Source: Aneurinibacillus tyrosinisolvens (GTDB lineage: Bacteria > Bacillota > Bacilli > Aneurinibacillales > Aneurinibacillaceae). From it: 64,000 bases of DNA. The notes beneath the pieces were generated by a model that worked only from the letters and a program-made list of their open reading frames with translations, had not been told where the DNA came from and ran no database searches. The stretch lies in assembly GCF_001015055.1 (NCBI RefSeq), contig NZ_BBWZ01000012.1, forward strand, positions 1-64,000, in the 5' to 3' direction. The position numbers and the translations under genes are program-made. The stretch's first letter is position 1, and every line of letters begins with the position of its first letter. Shown here piece after piece: positions 27,751-35,681 of this stretch.

Positions 27751-28623
27751 TTATTTCGAAACAGGAATTGCGCGGGAATATTCCTCTAGAGTAATCCCCT
27801 TCTGGGCGATTTGTGCCGCGGCTTTTTTCCCAACATAGCGAATGTGCCAGGGCTCATATTTGTACCCGGTTATCGATTCCTTTCCTTTCGGGTAACGGAT
27901 AATAAACCCGTATTCAGGGGCGTGCTCGGCAAGCCAGCCTGCTTCCCTGGTCCCGGCAAAGCAATCCGTTGCCGCGCATTTTCCATTCGTTCCGGACACA
28001 TCGATGGCCAACCCGGTTTCATGTTCGCTCGTTCCCGGTACCGCGCTGTACGTCCGGGCCTTTTTTTCCCCATCCTGCTTCACGTAGTTGTTAAACAATG
28101 ATTTTTGGGTGGTATACGAACGGTATGCGGAAACACCGGCCAAATACACGCCATCCTTCTCTGCCCCCTTAAACATTTGTTCCAGCGCTTCGGCTGCTTC
28201 TTTACGCAGCTTACGTTTTTCAACTTTTTCTTTAAAGATAAATCTCGTATTCGGATAGACTAAATCACTCGGTTCATAGCTTTCAGGAAGTACAAACTGT
28301 TTATTCACAAGCACGGCAATGCTTTCCGGCTGAGCAACAACGTGTTGGGCATCCTTACTTGTATCTGGGTCAGTTGCACTATTTGCTTCGCCGGAATCCG
28401 CAGGCGATTTCAAAGCCCCTTCATTCGAATTCGTTTTTCCCTCAGTAGTAGAATTCGCTGCCGGATTGGGGGAATGATTGCTAGAGTTGGTTTTACTCTC
28501 CGCAGTCCCGGATCCCGCAGGCGAGACGGGAGAACTTACTGTCTCCTTTTTTTCGCTCGTACACCCAGTCAATGCAGACAGGCTCAAAGCAAGAAGCAAT
28601 GCGGTAACGGAAGTTTTTTTCAT
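27751..28623 (-). CDS. D-alanyl-D-alanine carboxypeptidase lipoprotein (VanY/LAS superfamily)
   Basis: Residues 1-20 are a lipoprotein signal with lipobox LTGC. Then comes a Ser/Asn/Glu-rich spacer of about 75 residues, and from about 100 a VanY domain. The zinc and catalytic motifs are AYRSYTTQKSLFN, SEHETGLAIDV (His and Asp ligands) and EPWHIRYVG (catalytic Glu, His ligand). It trims the terminal D-Ala of peptidoglycan stems outside the membrane. No van resistance genes lie near, so a housekeeping role is likely. Confidence 0.92.
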   Translation of the reverse strand: MKKTSVTALLLALSLSALTGCTSEKKETVSSPVSPAGSGTAESKTNSSNHSPNPAANSTTEGKTNSNEGALKSPADSGEANSATDPDTSKDAQHVVAQPESIAVLVNKQFVLPESYEPSDLVYPNTRFIFKEKVEKRKLRKEAAEALEQMFKGAEKDGVYLAGVSAYRSYTTQKSLFNNYVKQDGEKKARTYSAVPGTSEHETGLAIDVSGTNGKCAATDCFAGTREAGWLAEHAPEYGFIIRYPKGKESITGYKYEPWHIRYVGKKAAAQIAQKGITLEEYSRAIPVSK

Positions 28624-28748
28624 ATGGGCCCCTCTCCTGGTAGCTTATCGTTTTTCGCAATTTACCTCTATTTGTATTTGCATAATGGTATATTATCATA
28701 TTTCTTTTTTTTGTTTCCTCTCTTTTGTCGAAAACCCGAGAAACGTTA

Positions 28749-28814
28749 TTGTAATGATAGAATATAAACTCTATAATGATAGTCAAAACATTTTAAAGTG
28801 TTTAAAATGTTTTG
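28749..28814 (+). promoter_or_regulatory. SigA-type promoter with downstream perfect palindrome
   Basis: TTGTAA (28749-28754) and TATAAT (28772-28777) are separated by 17 nt. From 28784 a palindrome with 14-nt arms runs to 28814: CAAAACATTTTAAA, centre GTG, TTTAAAATGTTTTG. It covers the expected transcription start. Without a T tract after it, an operator is more likely than a terminator. It controls the BASS transporter gene. Confidence 0.65.
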
Positions 28815-28841
28815 TTAGAAAAGTGTGGAATGGAGGACGTT

Positions 28842-29810
28842 ATGGGAGTTGTAGAGAGAATCAGCACGTTTGCAGGAAAAACATTTATGATTTGGGTCTT
28901 ATTGTTTGCTATCATAGCTTACATGTCTCCAGGCAATTTTAAATGGATTGGAGCATACATCGTTCCTCTTCTCGGTATTGTCATGTTTGGGATGGGGCTT
29001 ACCCTTTCCACTGCGGATTTCAAAGAAGTTTTCCGCCGGCCAAAAGATGTGGCCCTGGGTGTTTTAGGCCATTTTATCGTTATGCCGCTTCTCGCCTATT
29101 TGCTGGCAGTTGGGCTGAATCTGCCGCCGGAAGTCGCGGTTGGCGTTATCCTGGTTGGATGCTGTCCGAGCGGAACCGCCTCGAATGTTATGGTGTTTTT
29201 AGCCAGAGGAGACGTAGCGCTTGCCGTTGCCATCGCTTCTGTTTCCACGATACTTGCGCCTATTGTGACTCCCCTGCTCATTCTTCTGCTTGCGAGCAAG
29301 TGGGTGGACATTAACGTATGGTCTTTGGTTATTTCAATCTTGCAGATTGTCATTATTCCATTGGCGCTCGGGTTTATTGTTAAGAAATTCTTTGGCAAGC
29401 AGGCGGAAGCCGGGGCAAAAGCGCTCCCTCTTATTTCGGTTATCGCTATTGTTATGATTGTTTCCGGTGTCGTGGCAGGAAGCCAGGCGAAGCTGGCGAC
29501 GACAGGGCCGCTTATTTTTGCTGTGGTCGTTTTACATAATATTCTCGGGTTTCTCCTTGGCTTCTTCTTCGCACGCTTATGCGGAATGGATTTAGCAAAG
29601 CAGAAAGCGGTAGCTATGGAAGTAGGAATGCAGAACTCCGGACTCGGCGTTGCGATTGCGACCGCCCACTTCTCGCCGCTTGCGGCTGTGCCAAGTGCCA
29701 TCTTTAGCGTATGGCACAATATCTCAGGCTCCACGCTTGCTTCCATTTTCAGCCGCATGAAGGATAAGAAAGAAGATTCTGATGCGTCTGCGTTCACAAA
29801 TGAAGGATAA
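28842..29810 (+). CDS. Bile acid:sodium symporter family (BASS) transporter
   Basis: This 322-residue membrane protein has about nine or ten hydrophobic helices. Family marks are VPLLGIVMFGMGLTLS, LGHFIVMPLLAY, GVILVGCCPSGTASNVMVFLARGDVALAV (the crossover region of the sodium site) and AVAMEVGMQNSGLGVAIA. Likely substrates are small organic acids such as pantoate or keto acids; specificity cannot be read. ATG 28842 behind GGAGG is chosen over the upstream 28812 start. The terminator follows at once, so it is monocistronic. Confidence 0.93.
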   Translation: MGVVERISTFAGKTFMIWVLLFAIIAYMSPGNFKWIGAYIVPLLGIVMFGMGLTLSTADFKEVFRRPKDVALGVLGHFIVMPLLAYLLAVGLNLPPEVAVGVILVGCCPSGTASNVMVFLARGDVALAVAIASVSTILAPIVTPLLILLLASKWVDINVWSLVISILQIVIIPLALGFIVKKFFGKQAEAGAKALPLISVIAIVMIVSGVVAGSQAKLATTGPLIFAVVVLHNILGFLLGFFFARLCGMDLAKQKAVAMEVGMQNSGLGVAIATAHFSPLAAVPSAIFSVWHNISGSTLASIFSRMKDKKEDSDASAFTNEG

Positions 29811-29816
29811 AAGACA

Positions 29817-29856
29817 AGCCATTCCCTATCAACCGGGAATGGCTATTTTATTTTTT
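29817..29856. terminator. Intrinsic terminator
   Basis: AGCCATTCCC / GGGAATGGCT with an 8-nt loop followed by ATTTTATTTTTTTT. It overlaps the end of the converging gene at 29843. Confidence 0.9.
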
Positions 29857-30562
29857 TTGCGGATGCTGATTGCTTTGGAAGCGTAATCGTGGCGGCTCGA
29901 TTCACGCTTGAGAATTCCGTTGAATATGTCATTTGGTTATACCGCCGCAAAAGATTCGGTTTGAAGTCGATGACGAGCTTCATTCGTTCCACCCGCAGCG
30001 GTGCAGTCGTTACCCATGCTTCGAGGCTGGCGGCTTTCATATCTTCAAAATGGATGCCGTGCACTTCGTCCCGGAACGGATGCAGAGTGATGGAATAATG
30101 ATATCCTCCATCGACTGCGTGTTCCTTTATGATTTCATCCGCATGTTTTAACGTACGAAGCCAGAATGCCATTGGATCCCTCATCCCTTCCAGATCGCCT
30201 GCTGCAGGATGCGTGTAGTCTGTCTTATTCCAGACATCCTTATTTAACGTATGTATATAAATAACTTCCGGCTGAAAGTACACTTCAAACTTAAAATCCT
30301 CTGTCTCTGTCAATCTGGCACGTGCAATAACCTGAGCAAGATACGGGTTCTGGTGCGAAATCGAGTCCATATGGAGTTCTTCTTCTTTATCCAGCAGCAC
30401 ACTTTGTCTGCTCTCATACGATTCCCACATGTGAACCTGGTTCATTGCTTTTTGAAGTGTTAACATATCTTCTTCCGCCCGGCTGTTAAAAAGAAAATAA
30501 GAAGAGAGGAAAAAAACAGTCCATACTCCTGCTATTAAAATCATTTTAACGAAGGTAGCCAT
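29843..30562 (-). CDS. Membrane-anchored hypothetical protein, 239 aa
   Basis: One N-terminal membrane anchor (MILIAGVWTVFFLSSYFLF, no lipobox) leads to an extracytoplasmic domain of about 210 residues. It has repeating strand segments such as FKFEVYFQPEVIYIHTLN, YHYSITLHPF and LRVERMKLVIDFKP, which could form a LolA/LppX-like half barrel (guess). Its start overlaps the 3' end of the cytochrome-molybdopterin gene by 17 bp. It is therefore coupled to it and may be an accessory subunit. Confidence 0.7.
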   Translation of the reverse strand: MATFVKMILIAGVWTVFFLSSYFLFNSRAEEDMLTLQKAMNQVHMWESYESRQSVLLDKEEELHMDSISHQNPYLAQVIARARLTETEDFKFEVYFQPEVIYIHTLNKDVWNKTDYTHPAAGDLEGMRDPMAFWLRTLKHADEIIKEHAVDGGYHYSITLHPFRDEVHGIHFEDMKAASLEAWVTTAPLRVERMKLVIDFKPNLLRRYNQMTYSTEFSSVNRAATITLPKQSASAKKIK

Positions 30563-31658
30563 TTAAATCGTATCCCTCTTTTTCTTCCCAGTATCCGAGC
30601 TCGCGGTCTTTTACGATTTCAATTCGATTCAGCCATTTGATTGATTTGTATCCGTACATATTAGGGTGAAACAGGCGAAGCGGGGCTCCCTGGTTTTCAG
30701 AAAGCTGTTTTCCTTCCAATTCGTAAGCCAGAATGACATTCTCCTCGAGCAGCTGCGTTAACTCATAGGTCTCGGTATATAGACGATCTGCCGAATACAT
30801 TCTCACATAAGCCCCCTCTTCCTTTGGTTTTACTTGATTTATAATATCTCTAAAGGGAATTCCTTTCCATTTCACACTGTTTACACTCCACCCTGTGACA
30901 CAATGGAAATCACTGGTGAATGTATGGGATTTCCGGGTGATTAGTTCATCGAAGGATAGGGAAGCCGGTTTTTCAACCAGACCATCCACAGTCAAACGCC
31001 ATGTTTCCCTGTTAAAAACAGGGTTATCACTGCGGACGGAATAAATTCGAAAATACCCTTTTCTTTTGACTGTCTCAAGCGCATTTAGAAACCTTGGGGA
31101 AAGCGGCTGAAACCAGCGGAAAAGACCTCCTGCCATAAAAGCAAGTATAGCTCCTGAAAAAAGAAGAAGAACATCCCGCCGGGAAATCAGGATGCCGCGG
31201 TCGCGGCTTTCCCTGCCTCCCTTTCTTACTGGTTTTTGATTTCGCCGGATATACCAGAGCAGAATGTGTGCGCTTACCCAGGGGATGATAAATAAAGTGA
31301 GCGCATCATGCAGCAGTATAGAAGCCTGCCTTATGCCTAAATATTCTGTATAATTTAGCCATAGGTAGATTCCACTTGCGGTCCATCCTACTCCAAGAAG
31401 CAGCTGCAGGCAAATATGAAATGTTTTCTGCCATCTTCGGTGCGCTCTGGCATACCGGAAAACAGAAGGTACAGCAAAGCAAAGAAATATAAAATAGCTG
31501 ATTCCTATTATTGAATGAAATTGTCTTAACTCATAACGATACTCTCCCAGAAAAGTCCGTAAAGCAGGAACATAGAGAAAAGAACCAGTAGCGAGCAGGA
31601 CAAGGATAAGGATAGCGTGGATTAAGTGAATGTAATAGTAGGTGTGTTTTGGCTTCAA
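30546..31658 (-). CDS. Cytochrome-b561-like membrane domain fused to a sulfite-oxidase-type molybdopterin domain
   Basis: The first 140 residues hold four hydrophobic helices with several in-membrane His residues (HLIHAILILVLLATG, FHSIIGISYFIFL, HDALTLFIIPWVSAHILLW), as in di-heme b-type cytochromes. A further helix at about 163-185 leads to an oxidoreductase molybdopterin domain: the Mo-ligand Cys in FHCVTGWSVN, then VKWKGIPFRDII and GAPLRLFHPNMYGYKSIKWL. The start is TTG 31658 after GGAGGTGAAAG. YedY/MsrP-type enzymes usually have a separate heme subunit; here both are in one chain. The substrate is unknown. Confidence 0.85.
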   Translation of the reverse strand: MKPKHTYYYIHLIHAILILVLLATGSFLYVPALRTFLGEYRYELRQFHSIIGISYFIFLCFAVPSVFRYARAHRRWQKTFHICLQLLLGVGWTASGIYLWLNYTEYLGIRQASILLHDALTLFIIPWVSAHILLWYIRRNQKPVRKGGRESRDRGILISRRDVLLLFSGAILAFMAGGLFRWFQPLSPRFLNALETVKRKGYFRIYSVRSDNPVFNRETWRLTVDGLVEKPASLSFDELITRKSHTFTSDFHCVTGWSVNSVKWKGIPFRDIINQVKPKEEGAYVRMYSADRLYTETYELTQLLEENVILAYELEGKQLSENQGAPLRLFHPNMYGYKSIKWLNRIEIVKDRELGYWEEKEGYDLNGYLR

Positions 31659-31682
31659 TCTTTCACCTCCATGAATACTCCC

Positions 31683-31708
31683 CCCACTTACCTTTCGGTT
31701 GAAGTGGG
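31683..31708. repeat. CCCACTT...AAGTGGG hairpin, IS200/IS605-end-like
   Basis: CCCACTTA-CC-TTTC-GG-TTGAAGTGGG with flanking ATGAATACTCCC and GGACTCTTGG stands between two co-directional genes. Imperfect hairpins with this sequence flavour occur at ends of IS200/IS605 elements in Bacillales. No tnpA/tnpB is present here, so it may be a solo end, or simply an intercistronic hairpin. Confidence 0.4.
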
Positions 31709-31750
31709 AGGACTCTTGGTTTTTTAAATCAAGTATGTTTTCTCCCTTTT

Positions 31751-32500
31751 TTAATGCCTCTTACTGAAGTGCGGCTCCTGTTTGCCTGTGGCGACCACCT
31801 TACCGTCCTTATCCCGTAATTTTCCGTTTCTATACTGCCATTGCTCCCCGATTAGGTTGGTCATGTACAAGATGTCCTGCTTTTCATCATAAGAAACGTG
31901 ATCGATTGCAAGATCTTTAACGGGCAGTTCCGTTAAGCCGGTGGAATACTTATACTTATATATTTCATCGTTGTTTTCACTATTCATTTGAATATAGAAA
32001 GATTCTAGATAAGGTGAGAAGAAAACCGTTTTGATGTTGCGGGTCTTTCCATCCCATTCACCGACAGGCAAAGGTTCTTTGTGCTGCATCTGGAATAGGT
32101 ACATTTCTTGTGTGTTTTCCTTATCCAGCATATAGAGAAGGGTATTCGACTCCCCCAGCCATTCCATATGCGCCACATTGTCTACCGACTGACGGAAAAC
32201 AACACCTTGCTCATTCTCAATTACGAATTCAATCTTTTGGCTATCCGGCAAACGTTTTGTATAAGCAATTCCTTTTCGATCCGATGTTATTACATAGTGG
32301 TCTGCATTTTTAGGAATAGAGACTTCCCGCACCATGGAAGCGGCATCGGCGTTTCCTCCTGTTGACGCTGCATTTTGCTTTTGAAAAGAAGGCGGTTTTA
32401 AGAATGCATTTAGCTGCTGCAAGGATACGAGCTGGATTATCGTGACTGCCAGCACTGCAGTTATCCACATCAGCCATTTTTTTCTTTGACCACGAAACAC
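31751..32500 (-). CDS. Membrane-anchored hypothetical protein, 249 aa
   Basis: An N-terminal anchor (WLMWITAVLAVTIIQLVSLQ) is followed by a linker rich in Ala/Gly/Asn, then several repeats of strand-turn-strand: KNADHYVITSDRKGIAYTK, HMEWLGESNTLLYMLDKENT, IKTVFFSPYLESFYIQMNSE, YDEKQDILYMTNL. These look like blades of an incomplete TolB/YncE-type propeller. The start is GTG 32500, with a binding site GGAAGGGGGGAG. The function is unknown. Confidence 0.7.
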   Translation of the reverse strand: MFRGQRKKWLMWITAVLAVTIIQLVSLQQLNAFLKPPSFQKQNAASTGGNADAASMVREVSIPKNADHYVITSDRKGIAYTKRLPDSQKIEFVIENEQGVVFRQSVDNVAHMEWLGESNTLLYMLDKENTQEMYLFQMQHKEPLPVGEWDGKTRNIKTVFFSPYLESFYIQMNSENNDEIYKYKYSTGLTELPVKDLAIDHVSYDEKQDILYMTNLIGEQWQYRNGKLRDKDGKVVATGKQEPHFSKRH

Positions 32501-32502
32501 GT

Positions 32503-32700
32503 CTATCTCCCCCCTTCCACGATAAAGCTGGTCGTTACATACCGCTCACCAAGCGGGTTGGAAGGAGGAACGAAATAATCCCCTTTATAATAAAGATCTG
32601 AACTTTTGAGTATGAATGCCCAGCCCGCTTTTCTCTTCTTCGTTTTCTTCCATCCGGACGCGGGCGGCACAAAAGTTTTATTGTCCAGTGATGTATGCAT
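32503..32700 (-). CDS. Possible small basic protein, 65 aa
   Basis: From ATG 32700 this frame encodes a Lys-rich peptide (MHTSLDNKTFVPPASGWKKT to the end TTSFIVEGGR). It overlaps the end of the PAP2 gene by 23 bp and stops 2 bp before the next start; its last codons hold the ribosome binding site of that gene. The tight fit suggests coupling, but the upstream binding site is weak and I see no known family. Confidence 0.35.
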   Translation of the reverse strand: MHTSLDNKTFVPPASGWKKTKKRKAGWAFILKSSDLYYKGDYFVPPSNPLGERYVTTSFIVEGGR

Positions 32701-33355
32701 GTATACGAATCTTCCTTTCAAAATCGTTCTTTGTACCCTTGGTAGTACCAATGGTAAGCGCGAGCCAGAATCCGCTGACAAAGTAGCCGCCAATGATGTC
32801 ACTTGGGTAATGTACGCCTAAATAAATACGGCTGATTCCAATCGCTAAAATCATGAGGGTACTGATGACGATGATAATTGTCCGCCCTGCTCGAGCAGGA
32901 ATATGGCGCCATACAAGAAAAGCTAATACGCCATACATCGCGAATGCCTCCATTGAATGGCCGCTGGGGAAGCTGTATCCCGTTTCTTCAATAAGACGGT
33001 GAAGTGTTGGGCGTTCCCGGTGAAATGAAAATTTCAATGCTTGATTAAGAATCGCTGTTCCTGCAATAACAATAATAAATAAAAGCAGCTCTAAACGATG
33101 GTGCAATACTTTATACAGGAAAATCAAAACAACAACGGAAAGGATAGCTACGAAGGAAGTTGAACCTATAAAAGTAAATAGTTTCATCACCTTTGTTAGT
33201 GCCGGTGATTCATAGCCCTGTATAAATGATATCACTATATTGTCAAAGCGGGCGATTTCATGTGTGCTAACAAGGCCTGCTACAATAGAAAAACAAATAG
33301 CAGCCGCTAAGCTGAGGGAAAAAACATACGTAAATTGTAATCTTCGTGTATTCAT
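32678..33355 (-). CDS. PAP2-family membrane phosphatase
   Basis: This 225-residue membrane protein carries the three phosphatase motifs KFSFHRERPTL, SFPSGHSMEAFAMYG and RIYLGVHYPSDIIGGY in order, between about five or six hydrophobic helices. It likely dephosphorylates a lipid such as undecaprenyl or phosphatidylglycerol phosphate at the outer membrane face. ATG 33355 (MNTRRLQF) follows GGAGG and is preferred to 33376. Confidence 0.9.
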   Translation of the reverse strand: MNTRRLQFTYVFSLSLAAAICFSIVAGLVSTHEIARFDNIVISFIQGYESPALTKVMKLFTFIGSTSFVAILSVVVLIFLYKVLHHRLELLLFIIVIAGTAILNQALKFSFHRERPTLHRLIEETGYSFPSGHSMEAFAMYGVLAFLVWRHIPARAGRTIIIVISTLMILAIGISRIYLGVHYPSDIIGGYFVSGFWLALTIGTTKGTKNDFERKIRIHAYITGQ

Positions 33356-33497
33356 TTGGAAACCTCCTGCCATCACTTATCTATTTTTTTCTGAAATAAT
33401 TTTTGCTGTACACTGAAAAGACAAGGATGGAGTACGGAAAGTTCATATGAAATAATAGGGATTTAACAATTTGATGATGATTATGCCGGGTGCATAA

Positions 33498-33528
33498 AAA
33501 AAAGCGGCGATTTCGCCACTTTAGATTA
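33498..33528 (-). terminator. Probable intrinsic terminator
   Basis: AAAGCGGCGA-TTT-CGCC-ACTTT followed on the minus strand by a T8 run, just past the stop of the DUF457-like gene. Confidence 0.65.
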
Positions 33529-33532
33529 GCCG

Positions 33533-34102
33533 CTAAATATTAAGGACGTCTGTAAGCAATGACAGAATAAGTAAAATACTTAGTACCCCGCCAGTAAGAG
33601 CCGCCATCCGCTTCCTTCTCCTTCCGGCCCGAGATACCGTTGAGTGAAAATAAAGAACAGACCCTATAACAACAAGGGCGGCTTCCAGCACAATACTGGC
33701 CGCCGGCAATTCCCACAGCCCTAAGCCAAACAATGAAAGGTGGCCTGTATTTCCAGGCAGGAAAGGCAAGTCTGCGCGATGCACGACGAAATCAAGCAGC
33801 CAGTGGCTAAAGACGACCGATGCAATGACAATCCCGCTCCGCCTTCCCCAGAACTTCCCGGCTAAAAGCCCGGCCAGAAGAGCAAGGATGAGCGTTCCTA
33901 TCAAGGAATGGGAGTAATCCGCGTGAATCACACTGCCGCCGTACCCGCCGCCGGCTACGGGTGCTGCAGTCTCCAGCCCGGCTAAATAAAGAGGGACAAA
34001 AACGACATCGAGCAGCTGCGTGCTCAGCATAAGCGCCCAGAGCGGCACCTCAGGTGATTTCGCTTTCACAGCCGCCGCGAATCCAAAATGCCCTGCAAAC
34101 AT
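33533..34102 (-). CDS. Multi-pass membrane protein, possible DUF457/YdjM-like
   Basis: This 189-residue protein has about six hydrophobic helices with His and Asp residues inside them: MFAGHFGFAAAV, LMLSTQLLDVVFVPLY, HADYSHSLIGTLILA, VVFSHWLLDFVVHR. The paired SH and LLD motifs recall membrane metal-dependent hydrolase-like families. ATG 34102 touches the stop of a 30-codon upstream ORF (TAAATG), which indicates translational coupling. The function is unknown. Confidence 0.7.
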   Translation of the reverse strand: MFAGHFGFAAAVKAKSPEVPLWALMLSTQLLDVVFVPLYLAGLETAAPVAGGGYGGSVIHADYSHSLIGTLILALLAGLLAGKFWGRRSGIVIASVVFSHWLLDFVVHRADLPFLPGNTGHLSLFGLGLWELPAASIVLEAALVVIGSVLYFHSTVSRAGRRRKRMAALTGGVLSILLILSLLTDVLNI

Positions 34103-34195
34103 TTAGTCCACCTCTTGTTCTTTAATCGTATGAACTCTTATATCAAGCCAGCCGCAGCCGACCGTAAATAGGACGACAAAAAGTAAAAAACTCAT
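34103..34195 (-). CDS. Small membrane peptide, 30 aa, coupled upstream ORF
   Basis: ATG 34195 after GGAGAGGGGAAC encodes MSFLLFVVLFTVGCGWLDIR then VHTIKEQEVD and stops at TAA immediately before the next ATG. It has one hydrophobic helix ending in GCG, which resembles a short lipobox. The strong binding site and exact stop-start junction make it a translated leader or a genuine micro-membrane protein. Confidence 0.55.
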   Translation of the reverse strand: MSFLLFVVLFTVGCGWLDIRVHTIKEQEVD

Positions 34196-34215
34196 GTTCC
34201 CCTCTCCCCCGCGCC

Positions 34216-34811
34216 TTATTCAGGCTTTGAATTTGGTTTCGTATTTTGTTTCATCGTGTGCATTCCCGCCAGAAAGGCATCGATGAGCAGACGGAACTCA
34301 CGTTAAGATCAAGTGGAATCCCGAAACCGCCTTTCTGCTCAAGCGAAGCAAAGCCGTGAAAAAGGCTGCGCAGGCCGCGGGTCGCGTGCAGGGCCATGTC
34401 ACCTTCAAGGCCGAATGACTTCAATACACGAACGGTGAGCTCTACGATTTTGCTTCCCGTCTTCTCAACGTCCGGGTCCTGTGTCGGAGGAATAAGCAGG
34501 GTTGCTTCATACAGCCCCGGGTGTACGCGGGCAAACTCGACATAAGCTTCTCCCATCGCTCGTATCGCATCCTCTCCCGCTCGCCCGACGGCCGCGTTCG
34601 TCATGGCGCTGTGAAGCTGTTCCAGGCCATGGATGGCAAGCCTGGTACGCAAACCCTGCAATCCATTCACATGATTGTACAGCGATGGAGGGCGAATGTT
34701 CAGCTTTTGGGCTAAGGAGGCCAGGGTTACTTCCTGGATGCCCTGTTTATCGGCAATTTCCACAGCCGCCTCCAAAATCGCAGGCAAATCAAGGCCGATT
34801 CTTGGAGACAT
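34216..34811 (-). pseudogene. TetR-family regulator with C-terminal frameshift
   Basis: The protein starts at ATG 34811 (MSPRIGLDLPAILEAAVEIA) and has a clear TetR helix-turn-helix (VTLASLAQKLNIRPPSLYNHV) and a WHG-type C-terminal domain (ATRGLRSLFHGFASLEQKGG). After LDLNVS a base is missing: the frame as given ends in an alien tail, whereas the next frame reads RLLIDAFLAGMHTMKQNTKP and stops at 34216. One added T gives 199 codons. Only the last 35 residues are affected, so DNA binding may survive. It overlaps the metallo-hydrolase gene by 23 bp. Confidence 0.82.
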
Positions 34812-35544
34812 GCTGGGCCCTCCCTTCCTGTGGTAAAAATCCGGAGCTCTGTTCAGCTTCAGCGATAACTCGCTGGATAGCGGCTCCCGGCTGCAGAAGC
34901 ATGTGTCCGTGCCCGGCAGCGAGTAAGGAAGGATTGTACTCACGCAGCTTGCGGGCGCTCTCCAGCGCCACCTGTTTGCTCCACGTACCAAAGGCGGGGA
35001 ACGGAAACAAAGGCCGGAGTTGTCCTGCGATCGCCACACCGCCTCTCGTTTGGAAGGCGTCACCGACGATGAAGGCATTCGTGCGTGTATCGAGAAACGC
35101 CATAGAACCCGGTGTATGTCCCGGCGCGGACACAGCAAGGAGTGAGCCGATCCGGTCGCCTTCCTCCAATAAAATATCCGGCCGGGTTTTCATTTTTTTA
35201 GGTACCCCGCCGCGTATCGGCGTATCCGGTTCATTCGGATCCAGCGTTCGATCTCCGTTCATAATCCGGGCATCCCGCCTGGAGATGAGCACCGGAACGT
35301 CCGGAAGTGTTTGTTTTAGAGCATCAAGCGCACCTACATGGTCATCGTGTGCATGGGTAAGAACAATGCGGGTAATCGGCTTCCCGATCCGGGCTGCTGC
35401 CTGTAGAATTCCCTTCGCGCTATAAGGCAGCGCAGCATCGATGAGCGTTAGTTCATGCTCTTCCTCTACCAGGTAACAATTAACAGGAAAAAAGCGAGGC
35501 AGAAAGGTCAACTGGTAAACTTCTCGTTCACGAATGATTCGCAT
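34789..35544 (-). CDS. MBL-fold metallo-hydrolase
   Basis: This 251-residue metallo-beta-lactamase-fold enzyme has HAHDDHVGALD (zinc motif, about 64-74), APGHTPGSMAFLD, VGDAFQTRG and a late AAGHGHML giving the remaining ligands. The family includes lactonases, thioesterases and detoxifying hydrolases. It forms an operon with the TetR gene, and tandem TetR-type operators lie just upstream, so a repressor-controlled detoxification or quorum-quenching role is possible (inference). Confidence 0.92.
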   Translation of the reverse strand: MRIIREREVYQLTFLPRFFPVNCYLVEEEHELTLIDAALPYSAKGILQAAARIGKPITRIVLTHAHDDHVGALDALKQTLPDVPVLISRRDARIMNGDRTLDPNEPDTPIRGGVPKKMKTRPDILLEEGDRIGSLLAVSAPGHTPGSMAFLDTRTNAFIVGDAFQTRGGVAIAGQLRPLFPFPAFGTWSKQVALESARKLREYNPSLLAAGHGHMLLQPGAAIQRVIAEAEQSSGFLPQEGRAQHVSKNRP

Positions 35545-35567
35545 TACTGTGTCCCCTTTTTATCAAA

Positions 35568-35606
35568 ACTAATATCATTAGTATTAATATAACTAATATA
35601 ATTAGT
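35568..35606. promoter_or_regulatory. Tandem TetR-type operators
   Basis: Two copies of the 15-bp palindrome ACTAATATNATTAGT (35568-35582 and 35592-35606) lie 24 bp apart, 24 bp upstream of the metallo-hydrolase start. Spacing and AT-rich palindromes fit binding of two TetR dimers, most likely the product of the downstream tetR-like gene. Confidence 0.75.
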
Positions 35607-35681
35607 TTTTGCAAATGTTATTTTCAACTTCCTTGATAACAATGGTAAAATAGTGATTATCAACGAAAAAGGAGTCCTTCT

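Noticed and set aside
29096-29797. 233-codon minus-strand open frame
   Set aside because: Lies wholly inside the BASS transporter gene on the opposite strand; long open shadow frames are common opposite membrane-protein genes.
34502-35425. 307-codon plus-strand open frame
   Set aside because: Antisense to the MBL hydrolase and TetR-like genes, which have clear motifs; the frame has shadow composition (Arg/Ser/Pro-rich), no binding site and no domain.
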